From an uncultured Eubacteriales bacterium (GTDB lineage: Bacteria; Bacillota; Clostridia; Christensenellales; Aristaeellaceae), in the NCBI GenBank assembly GCA_902801765.1, contig CADCJO010000021.1, forward strand, positions 1-41,959: DNA of 41,959 nt, written 5' to 3'. Below the pieces are notes generated by a model. That model saw only the letters and a list, made by a program, of their open reading frames with translations, ran no database searches and had not been told where the DNA came from. Shown in pieces: positions 24,445 through 32,725 of the stretch. The position numbers and the translations under genes were made by a program. Every line of letters starts with the position of its first letter. Positions within the stretch are counted from its first letter, which is position 1.

Positions 24445-26378
24445 GCCTGAATATCCTCTTCGGTGATCACAGCGGGTTCTTCCGGCTTTTCTTCAGCTTT
24501 TTCTTCGGCTTTATCCGCATCGTTGATGAAGCGCAGGAAGTCCTCCCGGGTGACGGTTTCCTTTTCGATCAGCAGTTCGCCCAAACCGCGCAGCTGGTCG
24601 ATGTGCTCTTTCAGGATGGCCTGGGAGTCGGCGTAGCACTGGGTCAGGATGGCGCGCACTTCCGCGTCGATCAGGGCGGCGGTTTCCTCGCTGTAATCGC
24701 GGGTCTGGCCGAACTCCATGCCCACGAACACTTCCTGATCGTTGCTCAGGTACACGGTGCCGATTTTGTCACTCATGCCGAACCGGGTCACCATGCCGCG
24801 GGCCACTTCGGTGGCGCGTTTCAGGTCGCTCACCGCGCCGGTGCAGATGTCGTCCTGGGTCAGGCTTTCGGCGGCGCGGCCGCCCAGCATCATGGTGATT
24901 TCCTGGAGCAGGCGCTTCTTGCCCTGGTGGTCAAATTCCTTTTCGGGCAGGCTCAGCGTCATACCGGCAGCCTGGCCGCGGGGCACCACGGTGATCATGT
25001 GCACGTCGTCGCACAGGGGCAGATAATGGCCCACGATGGCGTGTCCCGCCTCGTGGTAGGCGGTGATGCGCCGGTCTTCCTCCAGCACCTTGTGGCTGCG
25101 CTTTTCGGGGCCCATCTGAATGCGTTCCACGGCCTCGATCAGGTGATGCTGGGTGATGGTGGTCTGCTTTTCGCGGGCAGCCTGAATGGCGCCCTCGTTC
25201 ATGATGTTTTCCAGGTCTGCGCCGGTGGCGTAGGGCGTGCGCTTGGCGATGTTGTCCAAGTCCACGTCGGGGGCCAGGGGCTTGCCCTTGGAATGCACCT
25301 TCAGAATGGCGATGCGGCCGTTCACGTCGGGATAGTTGACGGTGACCTGACGGTCAAACCGGCCGGGACGCAGCAGGGCGGGGTCGAGAATGTCGCGCCG
25401 GTTGGTGGCGGCCATCACGATGACGCCTTCGTTGGCGGTGAAGCCGTCCATTTCCACCAACAGCTGGTTCAGGGTCTGTTCGCGCTCGTCGTGACCGCCG
25501 CCCAGGCCCGCGCCGCGGTGACGGCCCACGGCGTCGATTTCGTCGATGAACACGATGCTGGGGCTGTTGCGCTTGGCCTGCTCAAACAAATCGCGCACGC
25601 GGGACGCGCCGACGCCCACAAACATTTCCACAAAGTCTGAACCGGAAATGGAGAAGAAGGGCACGTTGGCTTCGCCGGCCACAGCCTTGGCCAGCAGGGT
25701 TTTGCCCGTGCCGGGAGGGCCCACCAGCAGCACGCCCTTGGGGATGCGCGCGCCCAGATCGGCATAATGCTTCGGATTCTTGAGGAAGTCCACGATTTCC
25801 CTGAGTTCTTCCTTTTCCTCGTCGGCCCCCGCCACGTCGGCGAAGGTGACCTTGTTCTTGCTGGGGTCCACCATGGCGGCGCGGGATTTGCCAAAGTTCA
25901 TCACCCGTCCGCCGCCGCCGGTCTGCTGGCGCATGATGTACCACCACATCACCATCAGCAGCACGATGGGGATCAGGTAGGGCAGCATTTCCAGATACCA
26001 GGGGGTCACGATGGGGGCAAGGTACTCGATCTCAAATCCCAGGTCGTGCACCGAAACGGTGTCCACGCTCTTGCCCGCCTTGTTGGCGGCCATGGTCAGC
26101 ACGGTGTCATAAAAATCCGGGCCGATGGTGGTTTCAAAATCATAGGCGCGGCTGGGATAATCCGACAGGGATATCTTGCTGTCCTTGAACCGTCCCACCA
26201 GGGAAATGTTCCGGATGGATACCCGGTCCACCTTGCCCTCGTCAATGTACTTGAGCAGCTGGGGGTATTCGATCCGGCGGTCCACCGTATTCACGCCCCC
26301 GGATAAAAGCACGATCAGGAGAATAAACGCCGCGATCATCGCAAAATAGCCGATCAGGCCGCGGGATACTTTTCGCAA
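24441..26378 (-). CDS. ftsH: ATP-dependent zinc metalloprotease FtsH
   Basis: 645 residues. Two membrane helices (about 10-27 and 133-149) frame an extracytoplasmic domain. The AAA module has Walker A GPPGTGKT at 220-227, Walker B IVFIDEID at 275-282 and a second region of homology ending RPGRFDR. The Zn protease motif HEAGH is at 442-446. The C-terminus is acidic and rich in E, K and P. FtsH degrades misfolded membrane proteins and short-lived regulators. The TTG start at 26378 has AGGAGGAAGG upstream. It follows tilS and hpt in the common Firmicutes order. Confidence 0.96.
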   Translation of the reverse strand: MRKVSRGLIGYFAMIAAFILLIVLLSGGVNTVDRRIEYPQLLKYIDEGKVDRVSIRNISLVGRFKDSKISLSDYPSRAYDFETTIGPDFYDTVLTMAANKAGKSVDTVSVHDLGFEIEYLAPIVTPWYLEMLPYLIPIVLLMVMWWYIMRQQTGGGGRVMNFGKSRAAMVDPSKNKVTFADVAGADEEKEELREIVDFLKNPKHYADLGARIPKGVLLVGPPGTGKTLLAKAVAGEANVPFFSISGSDFVEMFVGVGASRVRDLFEQAKRNSPSIVFIDEIDAVGRHRGAGLGGGHDEREQTLNQLLVEMDGFTANEGVIVMAATNRRDILDPALLRPGRFDRQVTVNYPDVNGRIAILKVHSKGKPLAPDVDLDNIAKRTPYATGADLENIMNEGAIQAAREKQTTITQHHLIEAVERIQMGPEKRSHKVLEEDRRITAYHEAGHAIVGHYLPLCDDVHMITVVPRGQAAGMTLSLPEKEFDHQGKKRLLQEITMMLGGRAAESLTQDDICTGAVSDLKRATEVARGMVTRFGMSDKIGTVYLSNDQEVFVGMEFGQTRDYSEETAALIDAEVRAILTQCYADSQAILKEHIDQLRGLGELLIEKETVTREDFLRFINDADKAEEKAEEKPEEPAVITEEDIQA

Positions 26379-26446
26379 AATTCCTTCCTCCTAAAAATCT
26401 AAAAAATCAATCATGGATTATACCACAAAAAGCTTCCTTTTGACAA

Positions 26447-27013
26447 TCATTTTTCTGCGTCGCTGTAAATGCGGGGATGCAGCACGCCAATATCGGGCAA
26501 ATTGCGGTATTTCTCGTCAAAATCCAAGCCGTAGCCCACCACGAAGGCGTCGGGAATGTTGAAGCAGGAGTAATCCACCTTCAAATCCACCCGGCGGCGG
26601 GCGGGCTTATCCAGCAGCGTCACGATGGAAACGGATGCGGCTTCGCGGTTGGCGAACACCTTTTTCAGATAATGCAGCGTCATACCGCTGTCCACGATGT
26701 CCTCCACGATTACCACATGTTTGCCCACCACGGGCTTATCCAGATCCTTCACGATCTTGACCACGCCGGTGCTCTTGGTGCTGCTGCCGTAGCTGGACAC
26801 CACCATGAAGTCCGTGGTCAGCGGCACGTCGATCTCGCGGATGAGGTCGGTGAAGAATACGCTGGCCCCTTTCAGGATACACACGAATATGGGTTCTTCG
26901 CCCCGGAATTTTTCGGTCAGCTTTTCGCCCAGCTCCTTCACGGCCGCGGCGATTTGTTCCCTCGTGACGAGGATGCGATCCAGATCCTGATAGATGACAG
27001 CGTTGGTATTCAT
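26447..27013 (-). CDS. hpt: hypoxanthine phosphoribosyltransferase
   Basis: 188 residues, the usual length. It salvages hypoxanthine and guanine with PRPP. The PRPP-binding loop VIVEDIVDSGMTL is at about 101-113, and the purine-site region VGYGLDFDEKYRNLP is near the C-terminus. ATG 27013 is preceded by AAAGGAG. It sits 7 bp after tilS, an old conserved pairing; in Bacillus HprT and TilS cooperate in control of ftsH, which is also next door here. Confidence 0.95.
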   Translation of the reverse strand: MNTNAVIYQDLDRILVTREQIAAAVKELGEKLTEKFRGEEPIFVCILKGASVFFTDLIREIDVPLTTDFMVVSSYGSSTKSTGVVKIVKDLDKPVVGKHVVIVEDIVDSGMTLHYLKKVFANREAASVSIVTLLDKPARRRVDLKVDYSCFNIPDAFVVGYGLDFDEKYRNLPDIGVLHPRIYSDAEK

Positions 27014-27019
27014 GATGAT

Positions 27020-28345
27020 TTACTCCTTTTGTGATTGTTCAATCAATGAAAAGTGTCCCGGAATCAAGCCTTCATAGCGAAGCAGTACGGCGCCGTCGCC
27101 GGGGTTCACCCGCGCTTCCTCCCCGACGCCCACGCCGACGGCCCAAACGACCCGGCTGCCGACGCACAGAAGCGGGATATATTTCCGGAAGGGCCGGGGG
27201 ACCTTTTTGTCCACAAAATAATCCTGCATGGACTTTGTGCCCTTGGCTCCCAGGGGATGAATCCTGTCGCCGGGCCGGAGGAAGCGCAGCCCGCATTGCT
27301 CATATACGCCGCGGCGCATGGCCTGCACCCGTTTTCCGTCGCCGGTTTCCCCCTGCCAGGGCGCTACGGTCAGCGTACCCGGCACTGGTTCTTCCTCTTT
27401 TTCCGGAAGAAGATGCAGGTATTCCTGAGAGCATTCCGCTCTTCCGTTTCCCGGCAGGTTCATTTTCCGACCGGGGGAGAGGCGCATCAGCGCTTCCGTC
27501 GTTTCTGCGTCCAGCGTCACGGGCCAGGCCATCCGCAGCACATAGCGCCGCAGGGCGGGATGCAGGCTTTGCAGCGCCGTAAGCCGAATCCATTGGCAAG
27601 GACCGCATAAACAGGCGTTGTCCGGGGAGGCCAGGAAGCGCCTGGCTTCGATTCGAAAAAAGTCGTCCTCATCCGCTAAAATCCGCGCCGTCCGGCACAT
27701 GGCTTCCTCCGCTTTTGGAAAGCGCGCGGCAATCATGGGCAAAACCTGGTGCCGAACATAATTGCGTTGGTAATCATCCTGGGCGTTGGTTTCATCCTCC
27801 ATCCAGGAAACGCCTTTTTCCGTTAAGGCTGCGCGGAGGATTCCGGGGGATACGTTCAGCAGGGGCCGCCAGAGCAGGAGCGTATTCCTCCCGCTGGTTT
27901 CGGCCATGGCTGCCAGCCCGGCCGCGCCGCTGCCCCGGAACAGATGCAGCAGCACCGTTTCCGCCTGGTCGCGCTGATGATGGGCCAGAGCCAGAACGTC
28001 TGCGCCAAATTCCAGGCAGGCTTCCCGCAGGGCTGCGTACCGCGCCTGCCGGGCCGCGTCCTCGCTTGTCCCCGTCACCCGCACGCGGCATATTTTGCAG
28101 GGTATGCCCAAATCCGCGCACATCCGGGCGACAAAATCCGCGTCCCGTCCGGAAGTTTCCCGCAGCCCATGATCCACGTGGGCCGCGGACAGGGAAAAGC
28201 CTTCCCTCTGGGACAGCTCATGCAGCGCCCACAGCAGCGCCACCGAATCCGCCCCGCCGGATACCGCCGCCGTGACGCGGCCTGGCCGACCCAAATCCTG
28301 CCAGGATTGTGCGGCGGTTTCCAACAAAAAAAGCCATTCGTTCAT
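27020..28345 (-). CDS. tilS: tRNA(Ile)-lysidine synthase
   Basis: 441 residues: an N-type ATP-pyrophosphatase domain with SGGADS at 29-34, followed by the HHxxD-like ALAHHQRDQAET segment, then the TilS substrate-binding domain and a C-terminal TilS domain (GDRIHPLGAKGTKSMQDYF). It modifies cytidine 34 of tRNA-Ile2(CAU) to lysidine, so AUA is read correctly. The ribosome binding site is poor (GGGGTAAAATAAGCGAGT), suggesting low expression. It is the first gene of tilS-hpt-ftsH. Confidence 0.94.
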   Translation of the reverse strand: MNEWLFLLETAAQSWQDLGRPGRVTAAVSGGADSVALLWALHELSQREGFSLSAAHVDHGLRETSGRDADFVARMCADLGIPCKICRVRVTGTSEDAARQARYAALREACLEFGADVLALAHHQRDQAETVLLHLFRGSGAAGLAAMAETSGRNTLLLWRPLLNVSPGILRAALTEKGVSWMEDETNAQDDYQRNYVRHQVLPMIAARFPKAEEAMCRTARILADEDDFFRIEARRFLASPDNACLCGPCQWIRLTALQSLHPALRRYVLRMAWPVTLDAETTEALMRLSPGRKMNLPGNGRAECSQEYLHLLPEKEEEPVPGTLTVAPWQGETGDGKRVQAMRRGVYEQCGLRFLRPGDRIHPLGAKGTKSMQDYFVDKKVPRPFRKYIPLLCVGSRVVWAVGVGVGEEARVNPGDGAVLLRYEGLIPGHFSLIEQSQKE

Positions 28346-28398
28346 ACTCGCTTATTTTACCCCGGAAACGCAGGAAACGCAAGGGGATTTTCCATGTT

Positions 28399-28875
28399 TT
28401 ACGATTCGTTCACCAGCTTGCCGGTCATATGCTCCGGCACCAGGCGGAACAGGAGCGTGCGAGAGCCGGAATGGGTGATTTCCTTTTCGATATACGCGTC
28501 GTCCCGGGTGAATTTATGGCTCAGCTTCCGGGCCATATCATAAATGGTTTCCTTGTCCTCGATGATTTCAACGCGACCGAACACGATCACGCTTTTGATG
28601 TTCAGCGCCCATTCGCCTTCCCTGCGGAAGCCCCGGTCATACACGCAGAAGGACGCCTTGCCGCAGCGCCGGATGGCGTCGATCTTGTGGCCGGTCATGC
28701 CGCTGTGAAAATACAGGCAGCCGTCGTCCTCATGATAATAGTGATTGATGGGCAGGCCGTAGGGGTAGCCGTCGTCCCCCTGCACGCTGAGGACGCCCCG
28801 CAGTTCTTCCTTTAATAATGTGATACACTCTTCTTTGCTGATCTGCTGCTTCTTCCGCACCAGTTCCCGAAACAT
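28399..28875 (-). CDS. PNPOx-like FMN-binding protein (NimA-type)
   Basis: 158 residues with the split-barrel flavin-binding fold. YGLPINHYYHEDDGCLYFHSG is the usual FMN-site strand pair, and GHKIDAIRRCGKASFCVYD follows as in NimA/pyridoxamine 5'-phosphate oxidase-related proteins. Probably a cytoplasmic flavoprotein reductase; the NimA subgroup reduces nitroimidazoles, but I cannot assign a substrate. It is transcribed away from ylxM-ffh, and its upstream region is shared with the palindromes at 28941-29012. Confidence 0.82.
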   Translation of the reverse strand: MFRELVRKKQQISKEECITLLKEELRGVLSVQGDDGYPYGLPINHYYHEDDGCLYFHSGMTGHKIDAIRRCGKASFCVYDRGFRREGEWALNIKSVIVFGRVEIIEDKETIYDMARKLSHKFTRDDAYIEKEITHSGSRTLLFRLVPEHMTGKLVNES

Positions 28876-28940
28876 GCGTATCCCTCCCTTCGATCATTGA
28901 TTATATTACCATAAGGGCGAGGAAAAGAAAAGAAGAATCC

Positions 28941-29012
28941 GTCAAGGAAAAAGACTTGACAAGAAAAAGAAAACGTGTATAATATACGTTTGTCAAGCGC
29001 TGAGACTTGACA
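28941..29012 (+). promoter_or_regulatory. ylxM-ffh promoter bracketed by two palindromic boxes
   Basis: -35 TTGACA (28956-28961), 16-bp spacer, -10 TATAAT (28978-28983). Two identical palindromes flank it: GTCAAG-N8-CTTGAC at 28941-28960 (overlapping the -35) and TGTCAAG-N8-CTTGACA at 28991-29012 (in the transcribed leader, touching the AGGAGG at 29012-29017). The boxes start 51 bp apart, near five helical turns. The layout suggests a repressor operator pair. Confidence 0.75.
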
Positions 29013-29027
29013 GGAGGAAGAAGCAGG

Positions 29028-29405
29028 ATGGCAACAGATACGATTTCCATGATGGAAAAGAAGGTCACGCTGTCCTGGCTGCTGGCGTTCTACGGCGATA
29101 TGCTGACGGAGAATCAGCGGGAAATGGCGCGGCTCCATTGGGAAGAAGACTTCTCCCTGGCCGAAATCGCCAGCCAGTTTTCCGTTTCCCGCCAGAGCGT
29201 GCATGACACGGTGAACCGCACGGAAAAGCAGCTGACCGCGCTGGAAGAAAAACTGGGGCTGCTGGGCCGGTTTCAGAAAATGGAAGCGGGCCTGCGCGCC
29301 TGCCAGGCGGAGCTTTCCCAGGTGCGGGCCACGGAAGAATCGGCGGGCCATTTAGCCGAAGCCCGCCGCTGGATCGATGAATTGTTGAATCAGGAGGAAG
29401 CGTAA
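29028..29405 (+). CDS. ylxM: YlxM family putative DNA-binding protein
   Basis: 125 residues. The N-terminal half contains a sigma-70 region 4-like helix-turn-helix (LTENQREMARLHWEEDFSLAEIASQFSVSRQSVHDTVNR, shown here in part: FSLAEIASQFSVSRQSV); the C-terminal half is coiled-coil-like. YlxM is conserved beside ffh in Firmicutes and thought to modulate SRP. The ATG at 29028 follows AGGAGG and AGG; an upstream TTG at 29007 falls inside the palindrome and is rejected. Its stop overlaps the ffh start by one base, so the pair is coupled. It may itself be the regulator of the palindromic boxes upstream (inference). Confidence 0.92.
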   Translation: MATDTISMMEKKVTLSWLLAFYGDMLTENQREMARLHWEEDFSLAEIASQFSVSRQSVHDTVNRTEKQLTALEEKLGLLGRFQKMEAGLRACQAELSQVRATEESAGHLAEARRWIDELLNQEEA

Positions 29406-30745
29406 TGGCCTTTGAAGGGCTTTCGGACAAGCTGCAAAAAGCGTTTAAAAAGCTGACCGGCAAGGGCAAGCTCACCGAGCAGAACATCAAGGACGCGATG
29501 CGCGAGGTGCGCATGGCCCTGCTGGAAGCCGACGTGAACTACCTGGTGGTGAAGGACTTCATCAAGAAGACCACCGAGCGCTGCGTCGGCGCGGAGATTT
29601 TAGCCAACCTGAACGCCGGACAGCAGGTCATCAAAATCGTCAACGAAGAACTGACCGCGCTCATGGGCGGCAGCAACGCCAAACTGACCTGGTCGTCCTC
29701 CGTACCCACGATCTACATGCTCTGCGGTTTGCAGGGCGCCGGTAAAACCACCATGGCCGCCAAGCTGGCGGGTTATCTCACCAAGCAGGGCAAGAAGCCC
29801 CTGCTGGCCGCCTGCGATATTTACCGCCCCGCCGCCATCAAGCAGCTGCAGGTGGTGGGCGAACAGGTGGGCGTGCCGGTGTTTGAAAAGGGCACCCAAA
29901 GCCCCGTCAAAACCGCCAAGGAAGCCGTCGAATACGCCCGGTATTACGGTCAGGACGTGCTGATCATCGACACCGCCGGCCGCCTGCACATCGACGAAGC
30001 GCTGATGACCGAGCTGCAGGAGGTCAAGGCGGCGGTTCATCCCCAGGAAATTCTGCTGGTGGTGGACGCCATGACCGGTCAGGACGCGGTGAACGTGGCG
30101 AAAACCTTCGATGAAAAGCTGAGCATCGACGGCGTCATCATCACCAAGCTGGACAGCGACACCCGCGGCGGCGCGGCGCTGTCGGTCCGGGCTGTGACGG
30201 GCAAGCCCATCAAGTTTGCCGGTACCGGCGAAAAGCTGGGCGATATCGAGCCCTTCCATCCCGAACGCATGGCCAGCCGTATCCTGGGCATGGGCGATAT
30301 CCTGACCCTGATCGAAAAGGCCGCCGCCTCTGCCGAAGCGGAGGAAGCCGAAAAGCTGGCCGCCAAAAACAAGAAGAACCCCACCGAAATGGATCTGAAC
30401 GACTTCCTGGATCAGATGCGTCAGATCAAGAAAATGGGGCCGCTGCAAAATGTGCTGGGCATGCTCCCCGGCATCGGCAGCAAGCTCAAGGACGTGGAAG
30501 TGGACGACAACGCGCTGAAAAAGCCCGAGGCCATCATCTGCTCCATGACCCTGAAGGAGCGCCACAATCCCTCCATCCTGAACGCTTCCCGCCGCAAGCG
30601 CATCGCCGCAGGCGCGGGCGTTACCGTGCAGGATGTGAACGCCCTCATCCGCCAGTTCGAGCAGATGCAGAAAATGATGAAGCAGATGATGGGCAACAAG
30701 CGCGGCATGATGCGTGCCATGCGCAACATGAAGGGCTTGCAATAA
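29405..30745 (+). CDS. ffh: signal recognition particle protein Ffh
   Basis: 446 residues: N domain (about 1-90), GTPase G domain (G1 GLQGAGKT at 108-115, DTAGR, TKLD), and methionine-rich M domain ending with the MMKQMMGNKRGMM run that binds SRP RNA and signal peptides. It targets membrane and secreted proteins to the translocon. TAATG overlap with ylxM shows coupling. Downstream lies a repeat, then rpsP. Confidence 0.97.
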   Translation: MAFEGLSDKLQKAFKKLTGKGKLTEQNIKDAMREVRMALLEADVNYLVVKDFIKKTTERCVGAEILANLNAGQQVIKIVNEELTALMGGSNAKLTWSSSVPTIYMLCGLQGAGKTTMAAKLAGYLTKQGKKPLLAACDIYRPAAIKQLQVVGEQVGVPVFEKGTQSPVKTAKEAVEYARYYGQDVLIIDTAGRLHIDEALMTELQEVKAAVHPQEILLVVDAMTGQDAVNVAKTFDEKLSIDGVIITKLDSDTRGGAALSVRAVTGKPIKFAGTGEKLGDIEPFHPERMASRILGMGDILTLIEKAAASAEAEEAEKLAAKNKKNPTEMDLNDFLDQMRQIKKMGPLQNVLGMLPGIGSKLKDVEVDDNALKKPEAIICSMTLKERHNPSILNASRRKRIAAGAGVTVQDVNALIRQFEQMQKMMKQMMGNKRGMMRAMRNMKGLQ

Positions 30746-30759
30746 TACAGGCAGTTATC

Positions 30760-30840
30760 AGTTCTAAGTTCTAAGTTCTAAGCTGAAAGCGCGTTCAATC
30801 AAACTAAAAGCTTGGAACTTAGAACTTGGAACTTAGAACT
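30760..30840. repeat. GTTCTAA iterated inverted repeat (family R5)
   Basis: Left arm 30760-30784 has AGTTCTAAG repeated three times; right arm 30809-30840 is its inverse, with CTTAGAACT and CTTGGAACT units. The arms can form one long imperfect hairpin with a loop of about 24 nt. It fills the ffh-rpsP gap; a smaller piece is at 16794-16810. The rest of the gap is AT-rich with no other feature. Confidence 0.8.
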
Positions 30841-30914
30841 AAAAACTAAAATCGCGGTTATCATATTCTATGATTACCATACATTCAATTCAAATTTAGG
30901 GAGGAAAAACTACC

Positions 30915-31163
30915 ATGGCTGTGAAAATCCGTCTCAAGAGAATGGGCATGAAAAAGCACCCCTTCTACCGCGTCGTCGTCGCTGATGAACGCAACGCCCG
31001 CGATGGCCGCTTCATCGAAGAAATCGGCTACTACGATCCCATGAAGCAGCCCGCCGACATCAAGATCGACAACGAAAAGGCTCAGCAGTGGATCAAGAAC
31101 GGCGCTCAGCCCACCGATACCGCCCGCATTCTGCTCAAGAAGTCCGGCGCGATCGAAGGCTAA
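30915..31163 (+). CDS. rpsP: 30S ribosomal protein S16
   Basis: 82 residues, the normal length. Opens with [22 protein letters not shown], the S16 signature. GGGAGG lies before the ATG. First gene of rpsP-khpA-rimM-GNAT-trmD. It is required for 30S assembly, and RimM, encoded nearby, acts in the same process. Confidence 0.98.
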   Translation: MAVKIRLKRMGMKKHPFYRVVVADERNARDGRFIEEIGYYDPMKQPADIKIDNEKAQQWIKNGAQPTDTARILLKKSGAIEG

Positions 31164-31179
31164 GTAGAAAGGAACATCC

Positions 31180-31407
31180 ATGCGGGAACTCGTTCTTTTC
31201 CTGGCAAAGTCGCTGGTGGATAACCCCGACCAGGTGCAGGTGATGGAAACGGAAGGGCCCGAGGCCATTATCCTGGAACTGTCCGTCGCGCCTGACGATA
31301 TGGGCAAGGTCATCGGCAAGCAGGGCCGCATCGCCAAGGCCATCCGCACCCTGGTCAAGGCCGCCACGGCGAAAGACGCTAAGCCGGTGTTTGTTGAAAT
31401 CCAGTAA
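31180..31407 (+). CDS. khpA: KH-domain RNA-binding protein KhpA
   Basis: 75 residues, a single KH domain with the typical GKVIGKQGRIAKAIRTLVKA (GxxG loop GKQG). KhpA (YlqC) pairs with KhpB/Jag in Firmicutes and binds many RNAs, affecting cell elongation. The gap from rpsP is 16 bp with AAAGGA before the ATG. Confidence 0.95.
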   Translation: MRELVLFLAKSLVDNPDQVQVMETEGPEAIILELSVAPDDMGKVIGKQGRIAKAIRTLVKAATAKDAKPVFVEIQ

Positions 31408-31417
31408 TATTGCCATT

Positions 31418-31441
31418 AGGGCGGCAGGTTTTTGCCGCCCT
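31418..31441 (+). terminator. hairpin between khpA and rimM, possible attenuator
   Basis: Stem of 9 bp (AGGGCGGCA at 31418-31426 with 31433-31441, loop of six) followed by a weak TTCATTATCATTT tract. The T-run is poor, so it likely reduces rather than stops transcription into rimM. Confidence 0.5.
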
Positions 31442-31463
31442 TTCATTATCATTTGGAGTTTTT

Positions 31464-31994
31464 ATGTTATCAGAGTATTTATTGATCGGTCAGATTTTAC
31501 GGCCACAAGGAATCAAAGGTTTAGTGAAGGTACGCCCGGACACGGACGATCCGGAACGGTTTCTGGACTTGGAAACGGTGTTCGTCAAGCAGGGCGAAGC
31601 GTATACGGAAATGCCCGTGGACGAAATCAGCGTCCGGGAGGACGGGGTGTATCTGCGGCTGAACGGCGTTCAGGACCGGGACGCGGCGGAAAAGCAGCGC
31701 AACCTGATGCTGTATGTGGATCGCGCCCACGCGGTGGAGCTGGGCGAGGATGAAACCTTTATCTGCGATCTGATCGGGTGTAAAGTGATCGATCTGCAGG
31801 GGAACGAGCTGGGCACTGTAAAGGACGTACTGCAGCCCGGCGGCAACGACGTGTATGTGATCAAAACGCCCAAGGGCGAAATGCTGCTTCCTGCCCTGAA
31901 ACACGTGATCCCCACCGTGGATGTGAAAAACGGCACCATGACCGTGGACGAAAAGCGGCTGCCCGAAGTGGCGGTGTGCGATTGGGAGGATTAA
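31464..31994 (+). CDS. rimM: 16S rRNA processing protein RimM
   Basis: 176 residues. N-terminal RimM domain (YLLIGQILRPQGIKGLVKV) and C-terminal PRC barrel (LIGCKVIDLQGNELGTVKDV). It helps maturation of the 30S head, working with S19. The ATG at 31464 follows TTTGGAGTTTTT; the longer frame from 31410 runs through the hairpin and is rejected. Confidence 0.95.
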   Translation: MLSEYLLIGQILRPQGIKGLVKVRPDTDDPERFLDLETVFVKQGEAYTEMPVDEISVREDGVYLRLNGVQDRDAAEKQRNLMLYVDRAHAVELGEDETFICDLIGCKVIDLQGNELGTVKDVLQPGGNDVYVIKTPKGEMLLPALKHVIPTVDVKNGTMTVDEKRLPEVAVCDWED

Positions 31995-32621
31995 ATGGCT
32001 CTACCGCAATTGGACAACCACGACTTCCGCATCCGGTATTATGAACTGATGCTACGGGGCGATATCACGGATATGCCGGAAGTCCCCCTGCCCGCGGAGT
32101 ATCACTATGAAATGTATTGCCCCGGCGACCGGGACGCCTGGATCGAAATTGAAAAGAGCGCCAAGGAATTCAACACTTACGAACAAGGGCTGGATGCCTG
32201 GAAGCGCTACTACGAAGGCCGCGACGATGAGCTAAAGAATCGCATGGTGTTCGTGGTGAACGAAAATGGGGAAAAGGTGGCTACCGCCACGGCGTTTTAC
32301 GATATTCGCGGCATCGACCAGAGCGCCGACGGCTGGCTGCACTGGGTGGCGGTGCGACGGGAGGATCAGGGCAAGGGCTTATCCAAGCCGCTGATTTCCC
32401 ACGTCATCCAGATCATGAAAGCGCTGGGCCAGACCCATTGCAAAATCCCCACCCAAACCACCACCTGGGTGGCAGTGAAGGTGTATCTGGATCTGGGGTT
32501 TAGGCCCATTGAAAAGAATCTGGTCAACAGCCGGGACGGGTGGCGCATCATCAAACGGCTGACCGACCACCCCGCGCTTTCTGAACTTGAAGCTGCAAAA
32601 GATGAAGAGGTTTTGAGATAA
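31995..32621 (+). CDS. GNAT family N-acetyltransferase
   Basis: 208 residues with a GNAT fold. The acetyl-CoA-binding region is WVAVRREDQGKGLSKPL (the RxxGxG/A-type loop reads REDQGKG), followed by QTTTWVAVKVYLDLGFRP. The substrate is unknown. It starts at the base after the rimM stop (TAAATG), so it is co-translated with rimM and sits between rimM and trmD, where most Firmicutes have no gene. An RNA or ribosomal-protein substrate is an attractive but unproven idea. Confidence 0.85.
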   Translation: MALPQLDNHDFRIRYYELMLRGDITDMPEVPLPAEYHYEMYCPGDRDAWIEIEKSAKEFNTYEQGLDAWKRYYEGRDDELKNRMVFVVNENGEKVATATAFYDIRGIDQSADGWLHWVAVRREDQGKGLSKPLISHVIQIMKALGQTHCKIPTQTTTWVAVKVYLDLGFRPIEKNLVNSRDGWRIIKRLTDHPALSELEAAKDEEVLR

Positions 32622-32651
32622 AGATTCCTCTATAGCTTTCTCGAAAGGGGG

Positions 32652-32697
32652 TCTGGGGGAAACCGCTCTTTGGCTCCAAAGAGCGGTTTCCCCCAGA
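32652..32697. repeat. 22-bp-arm palindromic repeat, copy d (family R1)
   Basis: Perfect 22-bp arms at 32652-32673 and 32676-32697 with a two-base spacer, preceded by CGAAAGGGGG and followed by AAAAA/TCT. Its inner stem reads CGCTCTTT/AAAGAGCG, as in copy c, and differs from CATTCTTT/AAAGAATG of copies a and b by two compensated base pairs. It interrupts the gap between GNAT and trmD. Confidence 0.9.
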
Positions 32698-32725
32698 AAA
32701 ATCTTTCCTAAAAGGATTTGATTGC

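Noticed and set aside
30760-30840. CRISPR or direct tandem array from GTTCTAA units
   Set aside because: Units are adjacent without spacers and reversed in the second half.
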